Assembly: GCF_003990645.1 (NCBI RefSeq)
Contig: NZ_RYZK01000001.1
Location: 124,001-188,000, forward strand
Direction of reading: 5' to 3'
Source of the DNA: Shimia sediminis
GTDB taxonomy: Bacteria > Pseudomonadota > Alphaproteobacteria > Rhodobacterales > Rhodobacteraceae
Length of the DNA stretch: 64,000 nt
Shown here: positions 45,942 through 56,470 of the stretch, piece by piece
Layout: every line of letters begins with the position of its first letter
How positions within the stretch are numbered: the stretch's first letter is position 1
Notes under the pieces: generated by a model
What the model saw: only the letters and a program-made list of their open reading frames with translations
The model's database searches: none
Told to the model about the DNA's origin: nothing
Translations under genes and position numbers: made by a program

Positions 45942-46595
45942 ATGAGTGAAATCAGTGATCTTGAAAGCAGGATCAGCGCCGCGATGGACCGCATCAGCCG
46001 TGGTCTCGAGACGCTGCCCGCAACGCCCGTGGCCATGGACACCGGGGATGCCGAGGCGCTGGAGGCCGCGCAGGCCGAACTGGAGAACGAAAAGCTTGCC
46101 AATACCCAGCTTCAGGAACGTGTGAAAACCCTGAATGCCAAGGTCGAGGAAGTTGAGACCGCGCTTGCCGATGCCACCGATGCCGTCGAAAAGGCGGCCG
46201 AGGCCCGCGAGGCTGCCGTAACGGAACTGCGTGACGCACAGGCCGCGCACGAGGCCGCCATGGCCGAGGCCAAGGATCAAACGCCCGCCGAGCCAACCGC
46301 CGCGGTGATCGACCTCGACAGCCAGCGTGACACCATTGCGCAATTGGCCAATCGCCTGAAGCGCCTTCGCCAAACCAGCCGACAGGTGCGTGGCGCCAAC
46401 CAACAACTGCGCGATGCAGCCCAAAAGAACCTGTCTGACCCGGCGCTGATCAATCAGTCACTGGCGGCTGAACTGGAAAATCTCAAAGCCATGCGCGCCG
46501 CGGAGCTGGCCGAGATGGAGGTCATCATGGCCGCCCTGCGCCCGATGCTGGGCGACACGACCACACCGACCCCCGACGATAAGGAGCAATCCTGA
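45942..46595 (+). CDS. Coiled-coil protein coupled to zapA, unknown function
   Basis: The 217-residue soluble protein is mostly coiled coil (about 38-115, EALEAAQAELENEKLANTQLQERVK...), then a short linker (AEPTAAVIDLDSQ) and a basic helix LANRLKRLRQTSRQVRGANQQLRDA at about 135-160. Its stop overlaps the zapA start as TGATG, implying coordinated expression and possibly interaction at the division site. The 247 bases upstream are A/T-richer and hold its promoter; I saw no RNA gene there. No known family recognised. Confidence 0.85.
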   Translation: MSEISDLESRISAAMDRISRGLETLPATPVAMDTGDAEALEAAQAELENEKLANTQLQERVKTLNAKVEEVETALADATDAVEKAAEAREAAVTELRDAQAAHEAAMAEAKDQTPAEPTAAVIDLDSQRDTIAQLANRLKRLRQTSRQVRGANQQLRDAAQKNLSDPALINQSLAAELENLKAMRAAELAEMEVIMAALRPMLGDTTTPTPDDKEQS

Positions 46596-46978
46596 TGCCC
46601 GAAGTAGAAATTCACATCGGTGGACGCTCGTTTGAGGTGGCCTGTCAGGAAGGCGAACAGCATTTCCTGACCTCTGCCGCCAAGATGCTGGACGACGAAG
46701 CCCAGGTTCTGGCCAGCCAGATCGGTCACATCCCCGAAGCGCGGATGCTTCTGATGGCGGGGCTGATGCTGGCCGACAAAACCGCCGGTGTCGAAGACCG
46801 CCTGCGCGAACTCGAGGCCAAGCTGGCCGAAACCGAAGGTATGCTGCAATCCCTGCAAAGCGCCGAACCGGAAAAGGTCGAAGTGGCCGTGATCCCGAAC
46901 GAGGTCACCGACACTCTCGCCGAACTGGCCGCCCGTGCCGAGGCACTTGCCGCTGAGGTCGAGGAAAAGGCCGGCTGA
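46595..46978 (+). CDS. zapA: Cell division protein ZapA
   Basis: FtsZ-ring stabiliser that cross-links protofilaments. The 127-residue protein has the N-terminal ZapA domain (VEIHIGGRSFEVACQEGEQHFLTSAAKMLDDEAQ) followed by a coiled coil (DRLRELEAKLAETEGMLQSLQ) that is longer than in E. coli ZapA. It starts by TGATG overlap with the coiled-coil gene upstream. Confidence 0.92.
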   Translation: MPEVEIHIGGRSFEVACQEGEQHFLTSAAKMLDDEAQVLASQIGHIPEARMLLMAGLMLADKTAGVEDRLRELEAKLAETEGMLQSLQSAEPEKVEVAVIPNEVTDTLAELAARAEALAAEVEEKAG

Positions 46979-46992
46979 GGCCAACATTGGCA

Positions 46993-47027
46993 GCCCCTGT
47001 CACGCCTCCGGGCACGATGACAGGGGC
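46993..47027. terminator. Hairpin between the convergent zapA and hydrolase genes
   Basis: GCCCCTGTCA (46993-47002) pairs with TGACAGGGGC (47018-47027) over a 15-base loop. There is no T-run, so it is a weak terminator at best. Confidence 0.5.
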
Positions 47028-47042
47028 GCTCCATTAACAGTC

Positions 47043-48008
47043 TCAGTGCGACTGATAATGTCTGTTCAGGAAATCGGCGATCTCGGCCAGAGATGCCCTG
47101 GCTTCGGGCGTTTGTGTATAAAATTCAAAGACATGCCACATGCCTTCCCAGACCCTCAGCGTCGCATCAACCCCTGCTTCGCGCAGAGCCCGCTCAAGCC
47201 GCACACAAATTGACAGGAACAGATCGCGGGTGCCCGTGGTGATAAACACCGGTGGAAATCCTGCGTTAAAATTTCCATAGATCGGTGAAACATCCGGATG
47301 ACGGCGGTCCACTTCAGCCGGTAGGTAATTGCTCTCAAAGAATGCGGTGTCTTCGGCAATCAGAAATGGGTCGCGCTTTGCAGCGAAACTGTCCCCTTTT
47401 GACCCCAGATCGGCAGCTGGTGACAGCAGTGCCAGGGCTCTTGGACCTAGGGTGCCCTCGGCACGCAGGCGCAGGGCGGTCGCCAGGGCAAAGTTGCCGC
47501 CTGCCGACTCTCCCACGATGCAGGTGTCCGGGTCCTCTTCCAGCACCGCCCGCGCCACGGCAGTGCAGGCGTCCAGACCGGCAGGAAAGGGATTTTCCGG
47601 CGCCAGAGGGTATATTGGTGCGATGACCTGTGCGCCGGTTTGTACTGCCAATGCCGCACTGATCGGGATGTCTTCAAAGGGACTGCCCAGCGCAAAGCCC
47701 CCGCCAAAGAAATAGACGATCTTGCGCGTGCCGTGTTTGCGGGGTGGGTCGATCACCATCGACGGAACACCGGCAATCACCCTGTCCGACAGTGTGACAC
47801 CGGTGTCGGCAATCACGGCTTCGCAGGCTGGTGTGAAAGCCTCCCGCACCCGTGCGCGAATTTCGGACACTGGCCCTGTCAAATCTCTTGCAGGGCCAGC
47901 AAGTGTCTCAGCCACAAGGGCCTCTGCCTCGGGGCTGATCCCTGCAGGCGGCGCCAACTTTTGCTCAGGCGTTGGCTTCACGAATTTTGTCCGCCGCGTC
48001 CTTGTCAT
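47043..48008 (-). CDS. Alpha/beta hydrolase, hormone-sensitive-lipase family
   Basis: An approximately 321-residue esterase/lipase: oxyanion-hole segment FFGGGFALG (the usual first His of HGGG is Phe), nucleophile elbow GESAGGN, Asp in TGTRDLF and His in [10 protein letters not shown]. It overlaps grxD by about 44 bases when started at the ATG (48008), and a GTG at 48017 is also in frame; neither has a good ribosome site, so the start is uncertain. It may be read through from the bolA-grxD operon. Confidence 0.86.
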   Translation of the reverse strand: MTRTRRTKFVKPTPEQKLAPPAGISPEAEALVAETLAGPARDLTGPVSEIRARVREAFTPACEAVIADTGVTLSDRVIAGVPSMVIDPPRKHGTRKIVYFFGGGFALGSPFEDIPISAALAVQTGAQVIAPIYPLAPENPFPAGLDACTAVARAVLEEDPDTCIVGESAGGNFALATALRLRAEGTLGPRALALLSPAADLGSKGDSFAAKRDPFLIAEDTAFFESNYLPAEVDRRHPDVSPIYGNFNAGFPPVFITTGTRDLFLSICVRLERALREAGVDATLRVWEGMWHVFEFYTQTPEARASLAEIADFLNRHYQSH

Positions 48009-48327
48009 AGCCGACACCGTTCTGTTCGAACATCGTGTCCAGTTCCCCCGACAGGGTCATCTCGGTGATGATGTCGCAACCGCCGACAAATTCACCTTTG
48101 ATATAAAGCTGCGGAATGGTCGGCCAGTCGGAATACTCTTTGATGCCCTGACGCACATCTTCGTCGGCCAGCACATTCACGTCAGAATAGTCTACGCCCA
48201 TGTAGTTCAGCACACCGGCCACTCGGCTGGAAAAGCCACATTGCGGCATCTCTTTGGTGCCTTTCATGAACAGCACAACATCGTTGGCTTTGACGGTCTC
48301 GTCGATCCGGGTTTTTACGTCGCTCAT
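47965..48327 (-). CDS. grxD: Monothiol glutaredoxin (CGFS type)
   Basis: Iron-sulfur cluster carrier of the Grx4/GrxD class. The 120-residue protein has the CGFS active site (Cys30 in MPQCGFSS), [19 protein letters not shown] and a standard C-terminus. BolA partners with CGFS glutaredoxins in a [2Fe-2S]-bridged heterodimer; bolA lies at the head of the same operon here, separated by two small membrane genes. The start overlaps the preceding stop as ATGA. Confidence 0.95.
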   Translation of the reverse strand: MSDVKTRIDETVKANDVVLFMKGTKEMPQCGFSSRVAGVLNYMGVDYSDVNVLADEDVRQGIKEYSDWPTIPQLYIKGEFVGGCDIITEMTLSGELDTMFEQNGVGYDKDAADKIREANA

Positions 48328-48557
48328 CTGCGCGTTTCCTTTTGCATATGCGCCGCTTTGAGGCGCTGTCTTTCATCCAACAGGTCCTGAAGGATGCTGG
48401 TCGTGGTGGCATCCTGACCAAGTGCCCGTGGCGCAACCCCTTTGGGGCGGCTTTGGGACAGGGGTTTTCGTGTCTGACTTCTGAAATAGGCCTCTGCCAC
48501 GGTGGCGGCAACCACCAAAAGCATCAAAACGCCTATGATCAGAAGGGCTGTGTTCAT
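48324..48557 (-). CDS. Small single-pass membrane protein, second paralogue in the bolA-grxD operon
   Basis: A 77-residue protein with one N-terminal membrane helix (about 3-24, [23 protein letters not shown]) followed by a basic tail ([12 protein letters not shown]) and a helical end ([19 protein letters not shown]). It is clearly related to the neighbour at 48554-48841 through the MNTxLxIxG and AEAYFxS segments. Start and stop both overlap neighbours as ATGA, so it sits inside a fully coupled bolA-X-X-grxD series. Function unknown. Confidence 0.82.
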   Translation of the reverse strand: MNTALLIIGVLMLLVVAATVAEAYFRSQTRKPLSQSRPKGVAPRALGQDATTTSILQDLLDERQRLKAAHMQKETRR

Positions 48558-48841
48558 CGATCCGGCTTCTTTTTCGGCATCATTGCCTTGGTATAGGTGG
48601 ATGGGTCCTTGGCGACACGCCATGACTTGCGTCGAACCACACCTTGCCGGTCACTATGTGTCTCAACGTCTATGGTGGTGTGGGTTTGCGCTTTGTTGGT
48701 GGTGGGATCGTCCCATCTGCGTTTTTGAACCGCAGACCGTGATAACGGTCTGTGCCGCTTGCTTTTGAAATAGGCTTCGGCCCCAGCTGCGACAATGATC
48801 ACAAGTACCAGAGCGCCAACAATCCAAAGCGTGGTGTTCAT
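48554..48841 (-). CDS. Small single-pass membrane protein, first paralogue in the bolA-grxD operon
   Basis: A 95-residue protein: one membrane helix (about 3-24, TTLWIVGALVLVIIVAAGAEAYF), then a basic, Arg/Lys-rich cytoplasmic tail ([35 protein letters not shown]). The ATG at 48841 overlaps the bolA stop (TGATG); a TTG one codon earlier is also possible. Paralogous to the next gene but with a different, longer tail. I recognise no family. Confidence 0.82.
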   Translation of the reverse strand: MNTTLWIVGALVLVIIVAAGAEAYFKSKRHRPLSRSAVQKRRWDDPTTNKAQTHTTIDVETHSDRQGVVRRKSWRVAKDPSTYTKAMMPKKKPDR

Positions 48842-49071
48842 CAATCCGGCGCTTTGGTGGTCAGTGCCAGTGCGTGCAGCGCACCGCTGTCGATGGCGGA
48901 TTTCACGGTGGCGTTCACCGCGCGTTGCTGGGCGACGCGGCTCATGCCACGAAAGCTTTCGTCGATGACTTCGGCAGAGAAATGCGCGCCGTCATCGCCC
49001 ATGACGGTGATTTTGGCTTCGGGAAAGCCTGTCCGGATCATCGCTTCGATATCAGATGCCAAGATGGCCAT
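48841..49071 (-). CDS. bolA: BolA-family protein
   Basis: The 76-residue BolA protein has the family pattern IEAMIRTGFPEAKITVMGDDGAHFSAEV then SFRGMSRVAQQRAVN with the conserved His. BolA proteins work with monothiol glutaredoxin in iron-sulfur/iron signalling. It heads the four-gene coupled operon that ends in grxD. Confidence 0.93.
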   Translation of the reverse strand: MAILASDIEAMIRTGFPEAKITVMGDDGAHFSAEVIDESFRGMSRVAQQRAVNATVKSAIDSGALHALALTTKAPD

Positions 49072-49129
49072 CAGTGGGAATCCTTGTAAATGCGTTGTCT
49101 TATGAATTTAGTCGCGCAGGCCGGGGGCT

Positions 49130-49612
49130 TCAAGCCGATGCCGGTCGCAACTGGTGAAACACCAACAACTCGACCGTTGTGCCATCGGGCTTGTGCCACA
49201 GGCTGGTGCCTTCCGGGGCAGGGGTGAACCCGGCCCGCTCATAGCTGCGGATGGCGCGCGCGTTGTGCGGGACCACGTCCAGCCAGACCCGTGGCTTGTC
49301 CAGCGCCTCAAAGGCATAGGCCACCAGGTCACGCAGGAAAGGCTGCCCCAATCCGCGATCCGTTTCATCCAGCGCCAATCGGCGCAGCTCAGCCTGATTG
49401 TCGGGGTGTGTCAGCTGGTGAAACATGGCAAATCCGGCTGGCTGGCCGTCATGCTCCCAGATCACAAAGGCTGCGTCCGGATCTGCCAGCAGTGCTGCCA
49501 GCGCCGCCTCAGGCGCATCTTCGATAAAGGCCGCGTTCTCGGGGCGTCCGGCAACGCTGCGCACAAAGGCAAAATCCGCCTCAGATGCGGGGCGCAATTT
49601 CGATTGTGTCAT
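49130..49612 (-). CDS. GNAT-family N-acetyltransferase
   Basis: A 160-residue acetyltransferase: ELRRLALDETDRGLGQPFLRDLVAYAFE at about 75-103 is the acetyl-CoA motif A, followed by VWLDVVPHNARAIRSYERAGF (motif B). The substrate is unknown. The ATG overlaps the stop of the upstream ureidoglycolate-lyase-like gene as ATGA, so the two form an operon. Confidence 0.9.
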   Translation of the reverse strand: MTQSKLRPASEADFAFVRSVAGRPENAAFIEDAPEAALAALLADPDAAFVIWEHDGQPAGFAMFHQLTHPDNQAELRRLALDETDRGLGQPFLRDLVAYAFEALDKPRVWLDVVPHNARAIRSYERAGFTPAPEGTSLWHKPDGTTVELLVFHQLRPASA

Positions 49613-50265
49613 GGCGTGCTCCTTAACGGGACCGACAGGTAGACACCAAATTCAGTGCCGATATCGGCGCTGACCCGGGCATGCACGGCGCCCTGGCGGT
49701 CGAGAAACCGCTGCTGGTCGGTGACCGGAAAAATGCCTTCGTGCCAGATGTTTGCGTGGATATAGAGCCCTTTGGAGCCGTCACACCAAAAGGCCACAAC
49801 CTTGTCCGGTGTCAGGTCATCGCCGGGCAGGGCCAAAGGCACCACAAAGGGCTTTTGATCCAGTGGGAAAAACAGCTGCCCGCCATCGGGGTGATAGTTC
49901 ATATGCCACAGCAGCACCTTGGTGCGTGGCTCTGTCCGGGCCTCGGCGCTGGCCCTCTGCGGGTCCGTGGACCAGCCCAGCACGTATTCGCCGTTCACCG
50001 CCTCGTTCTCACCGTAAAGCACATCGCCCTTCCAATCGCAGCGAAAGGTGCCCTCGACAAACCCACCCTCATCCCCGGTGCCTGTGTCCACGGGCCGCCA
50101 GCCCTGCGCCGGCCACTGGGTGATCTCGATTTCAAAAGTATCGGGATCATCGACAAGGCAGCCATAGCCCCTGACGCTCTCCTCAGTGGCCACAACCAGC
50201 GGCACCTCGTGCAAGGGCAGGCTGGGCTTTTCGCTGGCATCAAACATGTAGTTGGGGCTGCTCAT
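49609..50265 (-). CDS. Ureidoglycolate lyase-like cupin protein
   Basis: A 218-residue protein whose C-terminal half resembles ureidoglycolate lyase (AllA): VAFWCDGSKGLYIHANIWHEGIFPV and ADIGTEFGVYLSVPL. The N-terminal part (PLVVATEESVRGYGCLVDDPDTFEIEITQWP) also fits. AllA cleaves ureidoglycolate to glyoxylate and urea in purine degradation, but no other allantoin gene is here, so the substrate is unproven. The start at 50265 has a GGAGG site. Confidence 0.75.
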   Translation of the reverse strand: MSSPNYMFDASEKPSLPLHEVPLVVATEESVRGYGCLVDDPDTFEIEITQWPAQGWRPVDTGTGDEGGFVEGTFRCDWKGDVLYGENEAVNGEYVLGWSTDPQRASAEARTEPRTKVLLWHMNYHPDGGQLFFPLDQKPFVVPLALPGDDLTPDKVVAFWCDGSKGLYIHANIWHEGIFPVTDQQRFLDRQGAVHARVSADIGTEFGVYLSVPLRSTP

Positions 50266-50320
50266 GACCTCTCCTCCAAGACCGACTCGAAACAACGCCC
50301 CGACTTGATGCCAGAACATC

Positions 50321-50350
50321 AAAAAAGGCAAGTGCTGCCGCACCTGCCTT
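50321..50350 (-). terminator. Rho-independent terminator after purL
   Basis: Stem of AAGGCA + GTGC with GCAC + TGCCTT (one mismatch) over a TGCC loop, followed on the minus strand by TTTTTT. Confidence 0.85.
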
Positions 50351-50429
50351 CGTATTGCCGAAAATACTCCGGGGTGAATTGGCCGCCATGCAGCCAAGAG
50401 GGGCAGCGCCCCTCCGACCTGTTCAGCCC

Positions 50430-52595
<2,166 letters not shown>

Positions 52596-52676
52596 GTCGA
52601 GAGATTCCCCAAGTGTGGCGTGTTACGGGGCTTTTAGGTCAGTCGCGCCTTAAGGGAAAGGGTAAACGCGTCGCAG

Positions 52677-53837
52677 TCAGAACCTCTGGCCGACATAGAT
52701 ATAGATGGTCTCGTCATCTTCGTCGTTATAGGCCACATCCACCGAGAAATCGGCGTCGAACTTTCTGCTGAGTTTAAAGCGCAGCCCCACACCCCCGGCC
52801 ACATGCACGCCATCCGAGCTGAAATCACCAAAGTCGGCACCGGTCACCCCAATCCCGGCAAAGGCCACGGCGCGGAACCGGTCACTCAGCTGCTGGCGCA
52901 CCTCGATCTGGCCCGAGGCCAGCGCCTCGTCGTAATACTGCGTCGCCGGAAAGCCGCGAAACCCGTCCGTTCCACCCAGCGAGCACAGGTCGAAAAACGG
53001 CGTCTCGTCGCTGGCAACACAGGCCGAAGCCCGCGCGGCCAACACGGTACGTTCCGAGATCGAATGATAGTGCGAGTAATTCACGAAGCTTTTGGAGTAA
53101 TCGCGCGACGGGCCGCTGACTTCGGTGCCGCCGATGATCTCAAAATCCAAAAGGTGCCCGTCACGCGGATACAAGGAATCCGATCGTGTGTCCCACTTGG
53201 CCACCAACCCGAAATTGGCGATCTCCAGCGCCAGAGCTGACCTGATACCCGGCGGCAGGACTGCGCCGCTCAATTCCGTGATCCTGGTATCAAAATAGCG
53301 AAAACTGACCCCGAACGACAATTCCGAGGTCACCCCGTACAGAAAACTGCCGCTGGCCACCGTGCCGGTTTGACGGACGGGCAGGGGGATGCCCGCGACA
53401 TAGAGGTCATAGTTCAGGTCCCCCTCCATCGCCAAAAGGTTCAGCTGCCAGCGATTGTTGTCCCAGGCCAGCGAAGCCGAGGCACCATAGCCCTCGGTCC
53501 CGTTGTCACTGCCAAGCGCACCAACCCCGAGGATCGACGTGTTGCTGTTTTCGTCCGTTTGATAGAGATAGCCCAACCCCAGCGCGAGACCGGTGCCAAA
53601 GATCGGGTTTCTAAAGGGGATCGGCGCGACGACAAAGCTGCCCTCGCGAATGCCAAAATCCGTTTCGGTCACCTCTTCGAGGTCCTCAAGGATATCAAGC
53701 GCTTCGTTCCCGGCATTGTCTGCCAAAGAAAAAGTGGGGCCAAACCCGATCAGGCTGGCCACCACCAATGTGCGTCCCGCGGCCAGGGCTGATGCCGGGC
53801 AAAGCCGCGAGAGAGTTTCAGGCCGCCATAGCCTCAT
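52677..53837 (-). CDS. Outer-membrane beta-barrel, bacterial surface antigen (Omp85/BamA C-terminal-like)
   Basis: A 386-residue protein with an N-terminal signal segment (about 15-40) and a barrel domain: alternating aromatic strands (GLALGLGYLYQT; ASLAWDNNRWQLNLLAMEGDLNYDLYVAG), the GGTDGFRGFPATQYYDEAL signature (the RGF of Omp85 proteins) and a C-terminal aromatic strand ending in Phe. No POTRA domain is visible, so it is probably a short barrel-only relative rather than BamA itself. It lies directly after the mscS gene on the same strand. Confidence 0.88.
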   Translation of the reverse strand: MRLWRPETLSRLCPASALAAGRTLVVASLIGFGPTFSLADNAGNEALDILEDLEEVTETDFGIREGSFVVAPIPFRNPIFGTGLALGLGYLYQTDENSNTSILGVGALGSDNGTEGYGASASLAWDNNRWQLNLLAMEGDLNYDLYVAGIPLPVRQTGTVASGSFLYGVTSELSFGVSFRYFDTRITELSGAVLPPGIRSALALEIANFGLVAKWDTRSDSLYPRDGHLLDFEIIGGTEVSGPSRDYSKSFVNYSHYHSISERTVLAARASACVASDETPFFDLCSLGGTDGFRGFPATQYYDEALASGQIEVRQQLSDRFRAVAFAGIGVTGADFGDFSSDGVHVAGGVGLRFKLSRKFDADFSVDVAYNDEDDETIYIYVGQRF

Positions 53838-53872
53838 GGTTCATACCTCTATGGCTGCCCCTCAGGCCCTGA

Positions 53873-56176
53873 TCAATCAGGACCCTTCGGCGGGGCAGAG
53901 GGGCCACCTTCCTGTTGCTGCGAGGCCGCCGCAGCAGCACCTGCGGCTGCCAGCTGCTTCTTCTCGTCGTCACTCATGTCCTCGGCATGCTCCATACCCG
54001 GAATGGCAACACGCACTTCGCGGCGGGCAAAGTCGATGCCTGCGGCCTCGAACTCGGATTTGACCTTGTTGTAGATCTCCTTGCGGATCATGAACTGTTT
54101 GCCCGGCTTGGCCATGAACTTGCCGCGCATCACCATGCCGACATCGTCGATGTCAAACACACCCTGCGATTTGAAGGGTTGCAGGAAGTCGTCCTTGAAC
54201 AGCTCGTTCTCCATCATTTCCTGACCGATCTTCTTGAAGATCTTCTTGACCTTGTTGGGATCGGTGTCAAAGGGCACGGTGAACTTGAGCTTCATGATCA
54301 CCCAGTCGCGGCTGTAGTTGGTCAGCTGCGGGATCTCGCCATAGGGGATGGTGTGGACCGGGCCACGGTGGTGACGCAGCTGCATGGACCGGATCGAGAT
54401 TTTCTCGACCGCGCCCATGGTCCCTGCGATTTCCACGTATTCCCCCACGCGGAACGCGTCATCCACCAGGAAGAACACGCCCGAAACCACGTCGCTGACC
54501 AGCTTCTGCGCGCCAAAGCCGATGGCCAGGCCAATCACCCCGGCACCAGCCAGGAGCGGCGTGATGTCAACGCCGAGATTGCCAATGGCCAGCAGGCCAA
54601 AGACCACGATGATCGCAGTGCGGGCACTGAGCAGCATCAGCGGCAGAACCGTCGACAAACGCGAGCCACTGGCCCCGCCCATCTCGGCGTCAGCGTCTTC
54701 CTGGCTCATGCCGGCGGCGGTCATTTCCTTGGCCAGCCGACGGTTGATCCACAGCGAGACACCTTCATAGACCACGTAGCCAACGACAGCCGTCATGGCA
54801 AAGCCGAACAGGTTGTCCGCGATACCCGAGGATTCATGCACAAGAGTGCGGAAATCCGCATCCCAGGCGTTGGCGATCATGATGATGATGATGCCAAACG
54901 CCAGCACGCGCCCAATGCGGATATAGCCGCGTTTGGTGGCACGATAGGCGTCTTCCGCCACGGGGCCTTCGCCCAGCATCGGCGGCACCACGTGGCGCAC
55001 GACGCCGCGAATGGCGGTGTCGATGACCGGAGCCGCAAGCAGGATCGCCAGCGTGAAGTAATGCGCGCCTCCCAGCAGCAGGTTGGTCATGCGCAGGCCG
55101 ACAATGGTGCTGACCAAGAGGAAGGTAAACACCGCGACACCCATCGCGAAGAACGGGTAATAGTGCGATACTTTACGGTCGAACTCGGTGACATCCGGGT
55201 CTGTACCCAGCATCATCTGGCGCAGACCATCGCGGGCCGTCCAGGCGATGAAGATCACATAGAGGTAGACAGCTGAATCCAGCCAGAACCCGATCCGGGT
55301 TTCGCCAATACCGATCCCGTTGCGCGCGTTAAAGCCCACGATAAACAGGGTAAAGCCGGACAACAGGAAAATTCCCACCACGTTGCGGTGCAGGAAGCCT
55401 GCGGTGCTGTCATCGACGTTCACCAGCCGCCGGTCAGCCCGTGCAGGTGCCAACAGGAACCGCGAGAACGCCGCCGCAACACGGGGCATCCAGATCATCG
55501 AGGTCACGAAAGGCGCGGCAAAGCTCAGTTGCAATGGCGACAACAGGGGGCGACCCACCAGACGGATCGTCACATAGAAAATGATAAGACCCAGGATCTC
55601 GCGCAGGAACCGGCGGAACAGGAACTTGACTGCGGACCACAGGCTGTCCTGATTGTCCTGATCGTTTTCGCCTTCCAGTTTAAAGCGGTGGTTGATCGCG
55701 GCGCGCAAAACACGTTCCACGGCATAGGCCACCGCCAGCACAAAGGCGATCAATCCAAACAGGGTCAACACGCCAGAGCCGCCGCCAAACTTCTGGGCGA
55801 ACGCGGCAAAGGCCTCGCCCTGCCTTTCAAACAGGATCGGCAGTTTCTTGACGGCGCCGATCGAGGGGCTGGTGACCGCAGACCACAGTATGGCCAGACG
55901 ATCTGAGAGCGGTGGCTTGGCCTGTGCGGCCCCGGATTCGGCGGCCACGGCATCCATTTGCTGCAACAGGAATGCGCGCACCTCGTCGTCGGACATTCGC
56001 GCCACCATCGCGTCGATGGCCTCTTTGGTCATCTCTTCGGGAATGGGAGGAGCGGCGGACTCGGCGTCAGCCCCTCCGGTTGCTGCGGTTAGCGGCAGGG
56101 TCTGCGCCTGACCCGTCGACGGTGTAACCGCCGCGAGGCCGCAGACAATCGCAAGTGTCAGCAGGATACGATACAT
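53873..56176 (-). CDS. Large MscS-family mechanosensitive channel
   Basis: A 767-residue inner-membrane protein with a signal peptide, an N-terminal periplasmic region (about 25-120), several extra membrane helices, then the MscS pore and beta domain: ITPLLAGAGVIGLAIGFGAQKLVSDVVSGVFFLVDDAFRVGEYV at about 545-590, and a C-terminal cytoplasmic cage with a Gln/Ala-rich tail. It resembles MscK/YbdG-like large members. The barrel gene downstream is 35 bases away and may be co-transcribed. Confidence 0.92.
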   Translation of the reverse strand: MYRILLTLAIVCGLAAVTPSTGQAQTLPLTAATGGADAESAAPPIPEEMTKEAIDAMVARMSDDEVRAFLLQQMDAVAAESGAAQAKPPLSDRLAILWSAVTSPSIGAVKKLPILFERQGEAFAAFAQKFGGGSGVLTLFGLIAFVLAVAYAVERVLRAAINHRFKLEGENDQDNQDSLWSAVKFLFRRFLREILGLIIFYVTIRLVGRPLLSPLQLSFAAPFVTSMIWMPRVAAAFSRFLLAPARADRRLVNVDDSTAGFLHRNVVGIFLLSGFTLFIVGFNARNGIGIGETRIGFWLDSAVYLYVIFIAWTARDGLRQMMLGTDPDVTEFDRKVSHYYPFFAMGVAVFTFLLVSTIVGLRMTNLLLGGAHYFTLAILLAAPVIDTAIRGVVRHVVPPMLGEGPVAEDAYRATKRGYIRIGRVLAFGIIIIMIANAWDADFRTLVHESSGIADNLFGFAMTAVVGYVVYEGVSLWINRRLAKEMTAAGMSQEDADAEMGGASGSRLSTVLPLMLLSARTAIIVVFGLLAIGNLGVDITPLLAGAGVIGLAIGFGAQKLVSDVVSGVFFLVDDAFRVGEYVEIAGTMGAVEKISIRSMQLRHHRGPVHTIPYGEIPQLTNYSRDWVIMKLKFTVPFDTDPNKVKKIFKKIGQEMMENELFKDDFLQPFKSQGVFDIDDVGMVMRGKFMAKPGKQFMIRKEIYNKVKSEFEAAGIDFARREVRVAIPGMEHAEDMSDDEKKQLAAAGAAAAASQQQEGGPSAPPKGPD

Positions 56177-56308
56177 GAAAAGCGCCCTTGTTAAATCGAA
56201 ATACAGGGCGACAATAACAAGCTTGGCTCTATTTGCACCCGGTTTTTGTTGCGCAACATCGTGGCATTTTTGGCCGGACGTGGTGCAAAGGCGGGCGGCA
56301 AAAAAAAG

Positions 56309-56329
56309 GGCCGAGCACTAAGCTCGGCC
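56309..56329 (-). terminator. Rho-independent terminator after the LysR gene (294-base intergenic region)
   Basis: GGCCGAGC (56309-56316) pairs with GCTCGGCC (56322-56329); the minus strand continues CTTTTTTT. The region 56177-56470 otherwise holds the mscS promoter and a plus-strand mini-ORF of four residues (56354-56368) behind a GGGAGG ribosome site. Confidence 0.85.
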
Positions 56330-56470
56330 GAAGTCCAACAGGGAGGTATAAAGATGATGCGCTTTTAAGCAATCACCGTCTTCATGAGGTCAATTAGGCA
56401 TCAGTTTTGAATCGTTCAAGAAAAACTAGACTGCTTTCGCAGCATGCCCGCTATGCATTTTTTGCATAGC

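Noticed and set aside
46979-47042. Possible 6S RNA downstream of zapA
   Set aside because: The gap is only 64 bases and holds a single hairpin; 6S RNA is about 150-200 bases with a large internal bulge.
52677-53837. BamA itself
   Set aside because: Too short (386 residues) and no POTRA domains; only the barrel part is present.
53915-55276. 453-residue open frame on the plus strand
   Set aside because: Antisense to the MscS channel gene; His/Asp-rich composition from complementary codons.
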